Counted from the first letter of the stretch, positions 26,590 through 35,520 are shown. The stretch is 36,857 nt of DNA from an uncultured Bacteroidota bacterium (GCA_902510415.1 CABXBH010000010.1:1-36857), one strand, 5' to 3'. Program-made: numbers and translations. Notes: generated by a model not told the origin, from the sequence alone.

Positions 26590-27365
26590 ATTGTTTTAAT
26601 TTCATTTTTATTTATCCACCCCTCTTGGCCATTAACCAATTTAATTTTAATCCATTGATTATTAAAATTATCAATTATTTTAACTTTTGTTCCTTGATGC
26701 AAAGTAAGTAAATTATCACTTCTATCATTTGGTTCCGCTTTAATTTCAATCTTTGCAGAAAAAATGATTGCATATTCTTCTAAATAATTTTTTTCATAAG
26801 ATTTTAAAGCTGTTTGCGACGTGATAATGGTTGTGAAAAGGAAAACGAATAATGAGATAAAAGTAATTCTTTTAATTAAAGGTTTTGTTGAAAATAAATA
26901 AATCACAAAAAAGAATAAAAACCCAAAAGATAATAATATTGATAACGTACCCCAATTTGAATAAGTTAGTATTCCTGACAATTGACTTAATTTTAAATCC
27001 ATTAAAGATTCTGGAACCTCAATGATATCATCCACTAAAGCATTATTAACCATTTCTAAATTATTTAAAACATCCTTATCAGAGTGGTTCAATTTTAAAG
27101 ATTTTTCATAAAATAAAATAGAATTAGGAATGTCGTTTATTTTGTAATATGAGTTAGCTAAATTAAAATATAATTCAGGTGAATGGAATCCAGCATCAAT
27201 AATTTCAAAATATTTTTCTATCGACTTCTCATATTTTGAATCATTATATAAATAATTTGCTTCTTGGAATTTATCGTTTAATGTTTGATTTATTTCCTGA
27301 TTAAAACAATTTTGAGAAAACAACAAAATTGAAATTATAAATAAGTAAAAATATTTTGCTTTCAT
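26586..27365 (-). CDS. batE: BatE: TPR/SH3-like membrane protein of the Bat operon
   Basis: A 259-residue inner-membrane protein. A signal sequence or N-terminal anchor (about 1-20) is followed by tetratricopeptide repeats at about 30-105 (FQEANYLYNDSKYEKSIEKY, PELYFNLANSYYKINDIPNS, ILFYEKSLKLNHSDKDVLNN). Two membrane helices lie at about 139-187. A C-terminal bacterial SH3 domain at about 195-259 reads AKIEIKAEPNDRSDNLLTLH and ends GWINKNEIKTI. This TPR-TM-TM-SH3b order is that of BatE. It overlaps batD and the NTF2-like gene by 4 nt each. Its exact role is unknown; by family it takes part in the envelope Bat complex. Confidence 0.9.
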   Translation of the reverse strand: MKAKYFYLFIISILLFSQNCFNQEINQTLNDKFQEANYLYNDSKYEKSIEKYFEIIDAGFHSPELYFNLANSYYKINDIPNSILFYEKSLKLNHSDKDVLNNLEMVNNALVDDIIEVPESLMDLKLSQLSGILTYSNWGTLSILLSFGFLFFFVIYLFSTKPLIKRITFISLFVFLFTTIITSQTALKSYEKNYLEEYAIIFSAKIEIKAEPNDRSDNLLTLHQGTKVKIIDNFNNQWIKIKLVNGQEGWINKNEIKTI

Positions 27366-29128
27366 TTTTTAATTTTTTCTGCTTTTTCAATAAACAATTT
27401 TGCCTTTTCAAAATCATCACTCATTTCGTTAATATTTAAAGGAGTATATCTTGCCAATTGACAATTTTCAAAAACCTGGAACAATAGAATAATCGCATTT
27501 TTATTAATTCCCAAAGTTTCTAATTTCTTTTTTATTTCTTCGTTTTTGAAATCCGAATTTTTGATATTCAATTTAGACTTTAAGTAGGTTGATAATGCTC
27601 TGTCAATAGATTCATAAAACTTCTCTTTATCTCCAATAAACTGCCTTGAATCATCTAAAAGTTTATAAGAAAGCTTCCTTGATAATTCAATTTGGTCTAT
27701 TTTTCTAAATTTATAATTGTGAAAAATCTTACTTATCAGAAGAATTATAATACATAATACAAAAGGTATAATTAATAAAACCCAATATTTTTTAGAATTT
27801 AAAAATATATAATTATCAATTTCTGAGAAAACTGTTTTGGTTTTAAATGATGAAAATTGATTTTTAGTTAATTGAATTTTATTGACATTATTATTATTTT
27901 CATTATTGCTTTCATCATTATCTCGCTCATTAAAATTTCCCTCAACATCAATATAAATAGGGTCAGAATAAATGGTTTTATATTCTGCTAATTCGGGGTT
28001 AAAAAAAGAAAATTTGGTCTCCGGAACTATATATTTTCCAGGTCGATTGGGAACCACAGTATACTCATTGTTGACCTTACCTCTTATTCCAGTTACTCTT
28101 ACCGAAATATCAGAAATTTTTTCTGGTTCATATACCTCTAAAGAATTAGGCAAGGCTATTTTTGGATCATCATATAAATTGAAATTTCCTCTTCCAGAGA
28201 CAATTACATTCAGCTGAAATGCTTCGTCTATAATTAATTTATTTTTATTAGATTTTATCTCAAAATTAAAATCGCCAACTGCACCTGAAAAATCCTTAGG
28301 TTTACCGTCTATTGGTAAAGGTCTTACATTTATCAATGAACTTCCCGCCGAAACAGTTTTACTTACACTTGACGATATAAGATTACCAAAAAAATCCCTT
28401 CTATTTGAAGGAACTTGTACTGACACATCTAAGGTTAGAGGTTCAATTTTTAGTTTTCCTGTCTTTTGAGGATATAATAACGTTTTTCTTAAAACAACAT
28501 ACCTATATGGCTCTCCTTTATAAGTTCCATTTTGAACATTAAGGGATGTAATATCTATATTATTACTCCAAAAATCTGCATATCTAGGAGCTTCTAGCTC
28601 TCTCCAATTATCAACCCCAGTATCAGATGAAACATATAATTTATAGGTTACAGAAATTGCCTCATTTAAAAAGGGGTTTTTATTAGATAATTCTGCAACG
28701 AGATGAATGTTTTTATCAGCTAAATAATTTGGGTCATTTGGATTTGTTGGTTTGTCTACAGCTGAGGTTACAGTAACTTTTACAGGGAGTGTTTTATAAA
28801 TATCGCCATCTACTTCAATAGATGCTTGTCCAATTTGAAATACTCCTTTTTTTATAGGTGATAGAAAATAAGCATATGTTTTGGAAAATGATCTTTTACC
28901 GTTAACCCAAGAATTTCTTATTGATTGGCTAGGACCTCCAACAATTCTGAAATTTTCAAATTTAGGAGGAATAAAATTATCTCCGTCTTTATCAACAGAA
29001 AATTCAATTTTTACTCTTTCATTTAATCCAAGAGTACTTTTGCTTAGCTCGGCATTAAAATTCACTTGTGAATAGGCCGAAAAGCTTAAGAGAAAAAGTA
29101 TGATATGTATTAAATTAATCTTTTTCAT
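27362..29128 (-). CDS. batD: BatD: large periplasmic protein of the Bat operon
   Basis: A 588-residue protein. The signal peptide ends near residue 20 (FSAYSQ). Several immunoglobulin-like beta domains face the periplasm, as in the BatD (oxygen tolerance) family: VNFNAELSKSTLGLNERVKI, FRIVGGPSQSIRNSWVNGKR, SVTYKLYVSSDTGVDNW, LRKTLLYPQKTGKLKIEPL and FSGAVGDFNFEIKSNKNKL. One membrane helix lies near 445-467 (WVLLIIPFVLCIIILLI). A helical cytoplasmic tail of about 120 residues follows. It overlaps batC by 1 nt and batE by 4 nt. A low-complexity Asn/Asp/Glu stretch lies just before the membrane helix. Family assignment is firm; the biochemical role is unknown. Confidence 0.92.
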   Translation of the reverse strand: MKKINLIHIILFLLSFSAYSQVNFNAELSKSTLGLNERVKIEFSVDKDGDNFIPPKFENFRIVGGPSQSIRNSWVNGKRSFSKTYAYFLSPIKKGVFQIGQASIEVDGDIYKTLPVKVTVTSAVDKPTNPNDPNYLADKNIHLVAELSNKNPFLNEAISVTYKLYVSSDTGVDNWRELEAPRYADFWSNNIDITSLNVQNGTYKGEPYRYVVLRKTLLYPQKTGKLKIEPLTLDVSVQVPSNRRDFFGNLISSSVSKTVSAGSSLINVRPLPIDGKPKDFSGAVGDFNFEIKSNKNKLIIDEAFQLNVIVSGRGNFNLYDDPKIALPNSLEVYEPEKISDISVRVTGIRGKVNNEYTVVPNRPGKYIVPETKFSFFNPELAEYKTIYSDPIYIDVEGNFNERDNDESNNENNNNVNKIQLTKNQFSSFKTKTVFSEIDNYIFLNSKKYWVLLIIPFVLCIIILLISKIFHNYKFRKIDQIELSRKLSYKLLDDSRQFIGDKEKFYESIDRALSTYLKSKLNIKNSDFKNEEIKKKLETLGINKNAIILLFQVFENCQLARYTPLNINEMSDDFEKAKLFIEKAEKIKK

Positions 29129-29907
29129 TACCAGTCTTTTTCAGAAACAACTTTCATACCTTTTTGTTTCTTATCATTAACTTTTGCTTGAACCTTCTTC
29201 TCGGCATTTTCCATTGCCTTCAATAAATTATTTATCTGTTGAGGTGAAAGTTTTGATTGTTGGTTATCATTTTGCTTCTTGTTATTCTCTTTATCCTTGT
29301 TCTCTTTATCCTTGTTCTCATCGTCCTTGTTCTCATCGTCCTTGTTCTCTTCATCCTTGTTCTCGTCATCCTTGTTCTTGTCATCCTTGTTCTTGTCATC
29401 CTTGTTCTCGTCATCCTTGTTCTCGTCATCCTTGTTCTCATCATCCTTGTTCTCGTCGTCCTTATTTTGCTGTTCTTCTTCACACTTTTTTGCTAAAGCT
29501 AAATTATAACGAGTTTCATCATCCTCAGGATTATTTCTCAAAGCATTTTTAAATGCCATAACTGCTTCTGAACACATGTTCTTTTTCATCAAGGAATTTC
29601 CTAAATTATGGTATGCGCTATGTTTTTCTAATTTATTTTTTGCAAGCTTTGTTGCTTCTAATTGTCTAGAAATTGCCTCATCATATAATTCTTCATTATA
29701 ATATTTATTTGATAAATTGTATGTTGCTCGTAAATCTTGAAGTGAATCATCAATAGCGGTTCTGTAATTTTTTTCAGCTTGCTCAAAATTATTTTTAGAA
29801 AACTTATTTCCCTTATTGTAAAATTTTGCATAATTTTCTGATTGAGCATATGTGTTTACACAACCAAATAGTAAAATAAAAAAAAGAAAAAATACATTAT
29901 TTTTCAT
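29128..29907 (-). CDS. batC: BatC: TPR protein with acidic/Lys repeat tail
   Basis: A 259-residue exported protein. The signal peptide contains LLFGC (Cys16), so it may be a lipoprotein; cleavage after NTYAQ is the alternative. TPR helices occupy about 25-140 (KFSKNNFEQAEKNYRTAI, AYHNLGNSLMKKNMCSEA, NNPEDDETRYNLALAKK). Residues 148-207 are twelve five-residue repeats of the form N-K-D-D-E with D/E/K variation. The tail after residue 215 has the BatC-type helix LNNLLKAMENAEKKVQ, approximately, and ends VVSEKDW. TPRs suggest protein-protein contacts with BatB/BatD. It overlaps batB by 11 nt and batD by 1 nt. The repeat number is likely to vary between strains (inference). Confidence 0.9.
   Translation of the reverse strand: MKNNVFFLFFILLFGCVNTYAQSENYAKFYNKGNKFSKNNFEQAEKNYRTAIDDSLQDLRATYNLSNKYYNEELYDEAISRQLEATKLAKNKLEKHSAYHNLGNSLMKKNMCSEAVMAFKNALRNNPEDDETRYNLALAKKCEEEQQNKDDENKDDENKDDENKDDENKDDKNKDDKNKDDENKDEENKDDENKDDENKDKENKDKENNKKQNDNQQSKLSPQQINNLLKAMENAEKKVQAKVNDKKQKGMKVVSEKDW
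29287..29466 (-). repeat. 15-bp in-frame tandem repeat within batC (12 units)
   Basis: On the plus strand the unit is close to TCCTTGTTCTCATCG, repeated 12 times with few changes. On the coding strand it encodes N-K-D-D-E-like units (residues 148-207). Because the unit is 15 bp, gain or loss of copies keeps the frame. The repeat has no stops in several frames, which creates long spurious reading frames on both strands. Confidence 0.95.
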
Positions 29908-30931
29908 TGAATAAATTTAAGTTTTTTAACCAAATTGTTTTACCGTCCCTCATAAAAATATCAATAAAAATAAACACAAAACCTATTAAAATAAACCATT
30001 GAAATTGATCTTCAAATTCAGAAAACTTTTGAGTATCAAATTCCTTTTTCTCAGTATTATCTAATATTTCAATTACCTTCTCTATAACTTCTTCCGTTAC
30101 TGTTCCATTTATATATTTGCCATTGGTTTTTTCAGAGATATTTTTAAGATAATTTTTATTAAGTTTAGTTATGACTACCTCATTATTTACATCTTTTTTA
30201 TAACTCATCACAATCCCGTTTTTCTTTATTGGAATTGGTGAACCCTTCTCTGTTCCAACCCCAATTGAATAAATTGTAATGTTATTTTTTGCGGCTAACT
30301 CTGCCATATCATAAGAAACATCGTTATGATCTTCACCATCCGAAACAATAAATAATAAGCGTTCAGTTGATTCATCCTGGTCAAAATATGTTGATGATAG
30401 TCTTATTGCTTCGTCAATTGCAGTTCCTTGTGAAGATAGCATATCAGTATTCATATTTTGAAGAAACATTTTGGCGGAAGAATAATCTGTAGTTAAAGGT
30501 AATTGAGGAAAAGCTTTTCCCGCATACGCTACAATACCTACTCTATCACCTACTAAATTATTAATTACCTGGCCTACTAATTGTTTCGACTTTTCCATTC
30601 TACTTGGGCTAATATCTTCTGCTAACATACTTTTAGAAACATCTACTGCAAAAACTATATCAACTCCTAGTCTTTGAAAAGTTTCAATCTTTGTGCCAAT
30701 TTTAGGGTTAATCAAAGCAATAATAAACATTGAAATTCCAATCAAAACAATAATACTTTTCAAGACCGGTTTTATGCTTGAAATATTTGGACTTAATCTA
30801 TCTAAATTAGATTTTAAAAAAAATAAATTTTGTGTTTTGGATTTCCAAGAACGATCAATTATAAATAAAATACTGATTATTACTATCAATAAAAACATCC
30901 ATGACCACGATATGTTCTCTAATTCATACAT
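29897..30931 (-). CDS. batB: BatB: VWA-domain membrane protein
   Basis: A 344-residue inner-membrane protein. Helix 1 is at about 10-26 and helix 2 at about 58-75 (SIIVLIGISMFIIALINP). A von Willebrand factor A domain at about 90-290 has the metal-ion MIDAS motif DVSKS (Asp97, Ser99, Ser101) and the later SDGEDHND aspartates. A last helix near the C-terminus reads FQWFILIGFVFIFIDIFM. BatB usually follows BatA and is shorter in the loop after the MIDAS. It overlaps batA by 1 nt and batC by 11 nt. VWA proteins beside MoxR ATPases are thought to assemble or activate envelope complexes; a direct oxygen-tolerance role is debated. Confidence 0.94.
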   Translation of the reverse strand: MYELENISWSWMFLLIVIISILFIIDRSWKSKTQNLFFLKSNLDRLSPNISSIKPVLKSIIVLIGISMFIIALINPKIGTKIETFQRLGVDIVFAVDVSKSMLAEDISPSRMEKSKQLVGQVINNLVGDRVGIVAYAGKAFPQLPLTTDYSSAKMFLQNMNTDMLSSQGTAIDEAIRLSSTYFDQDESTERLLFIVSDGEDHNDVSYDMAELAAKNNITIYSIGVGTEKGSPIPIKKNGIVMSYKKDVNNEVVITKLNKNYLKNISEKTNGKYINGTVTEEVIEKVIEILDNTEKKEFDTQKFSEFEDQFQWFILIGFVFIFIDIFMRDGKTIWLKNLNLFNEK

Positions 30932-31929
30932 TATATAAAACTTCTTAAAATTGTGAACTTCATAACCAATTCAAATACAATTAACAAAATAGCAGGCACA
31001 AGAAAATATCTAAATTTCTCATCAACCGAGTAATATTTAAATTCTTCAATTTCAGTCCTTTCTAACTTATTAATATCTGAATATATTTCTTCTAATCTAT
31101 TATTGTCTGTTGCTCTAAAATACTTACCTCCAGTCATTTCAGAAATTTGTGTAAGTAATTTTTCATCGATTTCAACCTGCACATTTGCATAATTAAACTT
31201 TCCTCGCACATCGATACCCACAGGTGATAATGCAAGTCCATTGGTTCCTAGTCCAATTGAATAAATTTTAATTTGAAATTCCTTAGCTAGTTCTGCAGCT
31301 GTAATTGGATCAATAAAACCAGCATTATTAACTCCATCAGTTAAAAGAATAATAACCTTACTTTTTGCTTTACTATCTTTTATCCTGTTCACGGATGTAG
31401 CTAACCCCATTCCAATTGCAGTTCCACCCTCAATAATATTATTATATTTAATTTCCCTCAAGGATTGTAAAATTATACTCTTATCTGTAGTCAATGGAGT
31501 TTTTGTATAACTTTCTCCAGCATATTCTACTAGTCCAATTCTATCTGAAACTCTATTTTTTATAAACTCATCTGCTACGTTTTTTAAAGCATCTAATCTG
31601 TTTGGCTTAAGGTCTTTTGCTAACATACTTGCCGAAACATCGATAGCCATAATAATATCAATTCCACTATTTGTTTTAACCCTTGTTGATGTGTCTATAA
31701 CTTGAGGTCTAGCCAGAGCAATAATTATTAATACCAGTGACACCAACCTTATGATTTTTAACGATGATTTTAATATTGAATAAAAGTTGTTTAGCCCTTC
31801 AAATGCATTAGTGTTAGAAAATCTGATTGAATTATTTATTTTGTTTTTATTGAAATAGTTCCATAAAATAACTATTGGAATCAAGGCCAACAAGAAAAAA
31901 TACTCAGGATTTAAAAATTCTAAATTCAT
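30931..31929 (-). CDS. batA: BatA: VWA-domain membrane protein
   Basis: A 332-residue inner-membrane protein. Two N-terminal membrane helices lie at about 8-25 (LLALIPIVILWNYF) and 56-74 (RLVSLVLIIIALARP). A VWA domain follows at about 88-285 with MIDAS DVSAS (Asp97, Ser99, Ser101), AKDLKPNRLDALKNVADEF, the Thr region GGTAIGMGLA, and LLTDGVNNAG. A C-terminal membrane helix reads YFLVPAILLIVFELVM. The N-terminus LEFLNPEYFFLLALIP matches the BatA family (aerotolerance regulator). It lies in the middle of an uninterrupted run of overlapping genes: 4-nt overlap with the preceding gene, 1 nt with batB. Confidence 0.95.
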   Translation of the reverse strand: MNLEFLNPEYFFLLALIPIVILWNYFNKNKINNSIRFSNTNAFEGLNNFYSILKSSLKIIRLVSLVLIIIALARPQVIDTSTRVKTNSGIDIIMAIDVSASMLAKDLKPNRLDALKNVADEFIKNRVSDRIGLVEYAGESYTKTPLTTDKSIILQSLREIKYNNIIEGGTAIGMGLATSVNRIKDSKAKSKVIILLTDGVNNAGFIDPITAAELAKEFQIKIYSIGLGTNGLALSPVGIDVRGKFNYANVQVEIDEKLLTQISEMTGGKYFRATDNNRLEEIYSDINKLERTEIEEFKYYSVDEKFRYFLVPAILLIVFELVMKFTILRSFI

Positions 31930-33557
31930 TTTTTTTCTTCTTTTAATACATCGATTGAACTTAAAATGCGGTTACCTATTTTATCAAGATATCTAACTTC
32001 ATGCTGTAATAAAACTATTGTCTTAAATCCTGTTTCGGTTAAAAAACCTATAACACTGTATTTCCCAGGAATAAAATTATTTTTACTGACTCTATAATCT
32101 GATGAACCTGAAATAATTAATCCTTTTGCTTTATTATTTGTTTCAAATTCATCAAATGCTAAAAGTATATTTTGTAACCCTTTTTCCTCCAAATCATCCA
32201 ATTTAGATTCTAAAACAAACTGAAAATTTTCTGGATTAATTTTAGTCTTTGAACTATAGTTAGAGACAAAGAGTTCTAATGACATTTCTGAATTAGAAAA
32301 ATAAAATTGGGAGTCTAAGTTAAAATCATCAAATAAAAATTTATAATTTTCATTTTTTCTAGTTAGCGCTTCTGGAGTTTGCAGGAAAATACCAGGTGAG
32401 CCATACTCCGAATTTATCCAAGGTTTTTCTAATAGTCTAACATTTTCGTTAAATGTAATTCTATCAAATGTATATTGAAAACCATTAAGAAATCCTGATA
32501 AAACAAATATTGTAAATAATAACAAAGTAAGAGAAAATGAAACAATCCTCAGTCTCTTGTTTCTTAGCCTATTTATTACCTCTTTTTGATAATTTAAATC
32601 TTTTAACTTTTGCTCTTCAGATGGCTCAGGAATTAATCTTGAAAAAATATTTATTTCTTCACTAATTACCTTTAAATCTTGTTCTATAATATGTTTTTCA
32701 GGTAAAAATTTTGCGAATTTCACTAGATCTGCTCTATTAAAAATTTCTTTAATTCTATTAATTGAATTTTTTGAAATAGAAACCTGCTTTAATTCCCTTA
32801 AGTTATTTAATCCTGTTATCAATTCATTAGTTGTACTTTCTAAAGCTCTATCATATACCCCTTTTTCAAAAAAACTTCTTAAGGAAAAAGTTAATTGAGA
32901 ATAAAAAAACTTAATTTCATGATTTGAATTTATCTTCATTTTTGCTAAGTCATTCATTCTATTTCTAACCAATTCTAAAGGACTTAAAGATGGGGTAATG
33001 TTTAATAAAGGATTAAAAAAATTGAAAATTTGCTTTCTAAAGTAAACAATAACTAAAATTAGAAATATAGCTATTAGTATTATTTGATAATTATTTTTTA
33101 ATCGAAGCTTAAATAATTCTAGGCTTGAAAACTTGCCATAAGATGGTTTTATTTCATACAAACCCTGTTTGGTTGTATCAACCTCAACCATATTGACTTT
33201 AATTTTTTTTGAATCAGTAGAAAAAAACTTATCTCCAATTTGAACTTTTATTTTTGGTATAATAAATTCTCCTTCGTCAAATGATGTAATCCCATATTTT
33301 TTTGAAAATATAAATCCTTCATTATTTTCAAGTGTATCAACTTTAGTTTCAGAAATTAATTCAAAAGGAACAAATGATGTTGAGTCAGGAAAGACAATAC
33401 TTTGTTTTTCATCCAGATTGATATCAATTTTATATAAAAGCTCGTTACCAATTAATATAGAATCAGATTCAACAGCTGCGCTAAGTTTTTGTGATTGAAT
33501 TGATTGGTTTAGAAAAAACGCAAAAGCAAGAAAATATATATTGATTAAAGTTTTCAT
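31926..33557 (-). CDS. Large membrane-anchored protein of the MoxR/Bat operon, function unknown
   Basis: A 543-residue protein. The signal peptide ends near residue 22 (QSIQSQ). A periplasmic beta-rich region at about 25-145 resembles the BatD/DUF4381-type domains found at this position in other Bat operons (SDSILIGNELLYKIDINL, DEGEFIIPKIKVQIGDKFF). Membrane helix 1 lies near 155-173 (YQIILIAIFLILVIVYF). A helical cytoplasmic stretch of about 160 residues includes SLRSFFEKGVYDRALESTT. Membrane helix 2 (about 335-355, IVSFSLTLLLFTIFVLSG) is followed by a long C-terminal periplasmic part with no domain I can name. Overlaps of 4 nt on both sides tie it to the DUF58 gene and batA. Confidence 0.8.
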   Translation of the reverse strand: MKTLINIYFLAFAFFLNQSIQSQKLSAAVESDSILIGNELLYKIDINLDEKQSIVFPDSTSFVPFELISETKVDTLENNEGFIFSKKYGITSFDEGEFIIPKIKVQIGDKFFSTDSKKIKVNMVEVDTTKQGLYEIKPSYGKFSSLELFKLRLKNNYQIILIAIFLILVIVYFRKQIFNFFNPLLNITPSLSPLELVRNRMNDLAKMKINSNHEIKFFYSQLTFSLRSFFEKGVYDRALESTTNELITGLNNLRELKQVSISKNSINRIKEIFNRADLVKFAKFLPEKHIIEQDLKVISEEINIFSRLIPEPSEEQKLKDLNYQKEVINRLRNKRLRIVSFSLTLLLFTIFVLSGFLNGFQYTFDRITFNENVRLLEKPWINSEYGSPGIFLQTPEALTRKNENYKFLFDDFNLDSQFYFSNSEMSLELFVSNYSSKTKINPENFQFVLESKLDDLEEKGLQNILLAFDEFETNNKAKGLIISGSSDYRVSKNNFIPGKYSVIGFLTETGFKTIVLLQHEVRYLDKIGNRILSSIDVLKEEKK

Positions 33558-34417
33558 CTGCTTTTAAAATATTTAAGTAATTTTTTTTGATAGTTATCAT
33601 TTGTATTACATTCAATGATTCCAGAACCAGATTTCTTGAAATAGTCAATAAATTCATTTCTTTTGTTTTGATAATATTCTGAATATTGTTTTCTAACAGA
33701 ATTTGAGCTTGTATTGACCGTTAGTCTTTTTCCTGTTTCATTATCATTGATATCAATTAATCCTAAATTCGGGATAACCTCTTCAGTTTTATCAAAAATT
33801 CTAATTCCCGTTACATCATGTTTTGAAGAGAATATTTTTAACGAATTTGAATAATCTTCAGAAATAAAATCAGAAATTACAAATGCAATGGATCTATTTT
33901 TTAAAATATTTGAGATAAACTTTAAAGGAATATTAATATCTGTTCTTTTACTCTTAGATTTAAATTCTAACAACTCTCTTATTATTCTAAGTACATGAGA
34001 TTTTCCCTTTTTTGGTGGAATATATAATTCAACAACATCTGAAAATAAAACCAACCCAACTTTATCATTATTTTTTGTCGCTGAAAACGCTAAAGTAGCT
34101 GCCAATTCTGTTACATACTCATTTTTAAACATAGAATTGGAACCAAAAAAATTAGATCCAGAAATGTCAATAATTAACATCATGGTTAACTCTCTCTCCT
34201 CTTCAAAAACTTTAATAAATGTATCGTTATATCTGGCAGTGACATTCCAATCAATAGCCCTTACATCATCTCCAAATTGATATTGCCTAACCTCACTGAA
34301 TGCCATACCTCTTCCTTTGAACGTAGATTGATATTCGCCACCAAAGATATGATCAGATAATCTCTTGGTTTTGATTTCTATTTTTCTGACTTTTTTTAAG
34401 AGATCTTTTGTATCCAT
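33554..34417 (-). CDS. DUF58 domain protein (MoxR partner)
   Basis: A 287-residue cytoplasmic protein of the DUF58 family. The hallmark segment at 27-62 includes GEYQSTFKGRGMAFSEVRQY and FGDDVRAIDWNVTAR. It is followed by a VWA-like fold with MIDAS DISGS (Asp84, Ser86, Ser88). There is no membrane segment. DUF58 proteins nearly always follow a MoxR AAA+ ATPase and are taken to be its adaptor or substrate. Here it starts 9 nt after moxR and overlaps the next gene by 4 nt. The VWA fold makes three such proteins in this operon (with BatA and BatB). Confidence 0.95.
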   Translation of the reverse strand: MDTKDLLKKVRKIEIKTKRLSDHIFGGEYQSTFKGRGMAFSEVRQYQFGDDVRAIDWNVTARYNDTFIKVFEEERELTMMLIIDISGSNFFGSNSMFKNEYVTELAATLAFSATKNNDKVGLVLFSDVVELYIPPKKGKSHVLRIIRELLEFKSKSKRTDINIPLKFISNILKNRSIAFVISDFISEDYSNSLKIFSSKHDVTGIRIFDKTEEVIPNLGLIDINDNETGKRLTVNTSSNSVRKQYSEYYQNKRNEFIDYFKKSGSGIIECNTNDNYQKKLLKYFKSR

Positions 34418-34426
34418 TTATAAGAT

Positions 34427-35422
34427 TTATGGAACTGCTATTTCATTTACAATTTTAGTTATGATATCAACCGATGACATGTTTTCAGCTTCAGCTTCAT
34501 AAGAAATTCCTATTCTGTGTTGTAAAACATCAAATACAACAGCACGGACATCATCAGGTATAACAAAACCTCTTCTATTGATAAAAGCATAACATTTTGC
34601 CGCCAAAGCAAGATTGATACTCCCTCTAGGTGATGCTCCAAAAGATATTAATGGTTTTAAACTTGATAAATTATATTTTTCAGCATATCTGGTTGCAAAT
34701 ATTATATCAAGAATATAGGATTCAATTTTTTCATCCATGTAAACTTCCCTAACCAGCTTCTGTGCAGTAGAAATCTTTTTGAGAGTGACAACTGGCTTAA
34801 CCTTATTCGTTGAGTTGTCTAGATTAGCTCTCATTATTAGTTTTTCATCATCGATTTCTGGATATGAAATAACCGTCTTTAACATAAATCTATCTACCTG
34901 AGCTTCCGGAAGGGGATAAGTTCCTTCTTGGTCAATAGGATTTTGAGTAGCCATTACCAAAAAGGGCTCTTCAAGTTTAAAGGTTTCTTCTCCAATAGTA
35001 ACCTGCTTTTCCTGCATGGCTTCTAAAAGAGCAGATTGTACCTTGGCTGGTGCTCTGTTTATTTCGTCTGCAAGAACAAAATTTGCAAATACAGGTCCTT
35101 TCTTCACAGTAAATTTGGACTGCTTAACATTGTATAACTGAGTTCCTACAACATCTGCAGGTAATAAATCGGGTGTGAATTGAATTCTACTAAAACTTCC
35201 ACTAATTGCTTTTGATAAAGTATTAATAGCTAGTGTTTTAGCTAATCCCGGGACACCTTCCAATAAAATGTGACCTTTTGCTAATAAGCCAATTAATAAT
35301 TTGTCGATCATGTTTTTTTGACCAACTATTACCTTATTCATTTCTGTTCTTAAGAGATCTATAAAAGCACTTTCTTTTTCTATTTTTTCATTAATTTTCT
35401 TAATATCAACTTTGTTTTCCAT
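34427..35422 (-). CDS. MoxR-type AAA+ ATPase
   Basis: A 331-residue cytoplasmic ATPase heading the bat operon. Walker A is GVPGLAKT at 56-63 and Walker B is VLADEINRAPAK with Asp119 and Glu120. Sensor 1 is MATQNPIDQEGTYPLPEAQ with DRFML following, and sensor 2 is SFGASPRGSINLALAAK. The lid domain contains GFVIPDDVRAVVFDVLQHRI. MoxR ATPases act as chaperones in assembling or metallating protein complexes with VWA partners, which fits the downstream DUF58, BatA and BatB genes. The ATG is at 35422; the promoter must lie in the 135-bp gap to the divergent dehydrogenase gene, but no clean consensus was found. Confidence 0.97.
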   Translation of the reverse strand: MENKVDIKKINEKIEKESAFIDLLRTEMNKVIVGQKNMIDKLLIGLLAKGHILLEGVPGLAKTLAINTLSKAISGSFSRIQFTPDLLPADVVGTQLYNVKQSKFTVKKGPVFANFVLADEINRAPAKVQSALLEAMQEKQVTIGEETFKLEEPFLVMATQNPIDQEGTYPLPEAQVDRFMLKTVISYPEIDDEKLIMRANLDNSTNKVKPVVTLKKISTAQKLVREVYMDEKIESYILDIIFATRYAEKYNLSSLKPLISFGASPRGSINLALAAKCYAFINRRGFVIPDDVRAVVFDVLQHRIGISYEAEAENMSSVDIITKIVNEIAVP

Positions 35423-35496
35423 AACTAAAATTTATTATAACTTTAAAATTGAATATGCAAAATGATAAATCATCGCATATATCTCTGTTAAGATTA

Positions 35497-35520
35497 GGTT
35501 AAAAAATGGCACTTTTAACC
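35497..35520. repeat. Perfect 8-bp inverted repeat between divergent moxR and SDR genes
   Basis: GGTTAAAA at 35497-35504 and TTTTAACC at 35513-35520 are exact reverse complements with an 8-nt spacer. It is 75 nt before the moxR ATG and 38 nt before the SDR start. It could be an operator for either gene. There is no T-run after it in either direction, so it is not a typical terminator. Confidence 0.6.

Noticed and set aside
29184-29552. Several long open frames on both strands around 29184-29552, with Ser/Leu-, Pro/Cys- or Arg/Thr-rich repeats
   Set aside because: They are other-frame readings of the 15-bp repeat in batC, which lacks stops; no family resemblance and they lie inside a well-supported gene.
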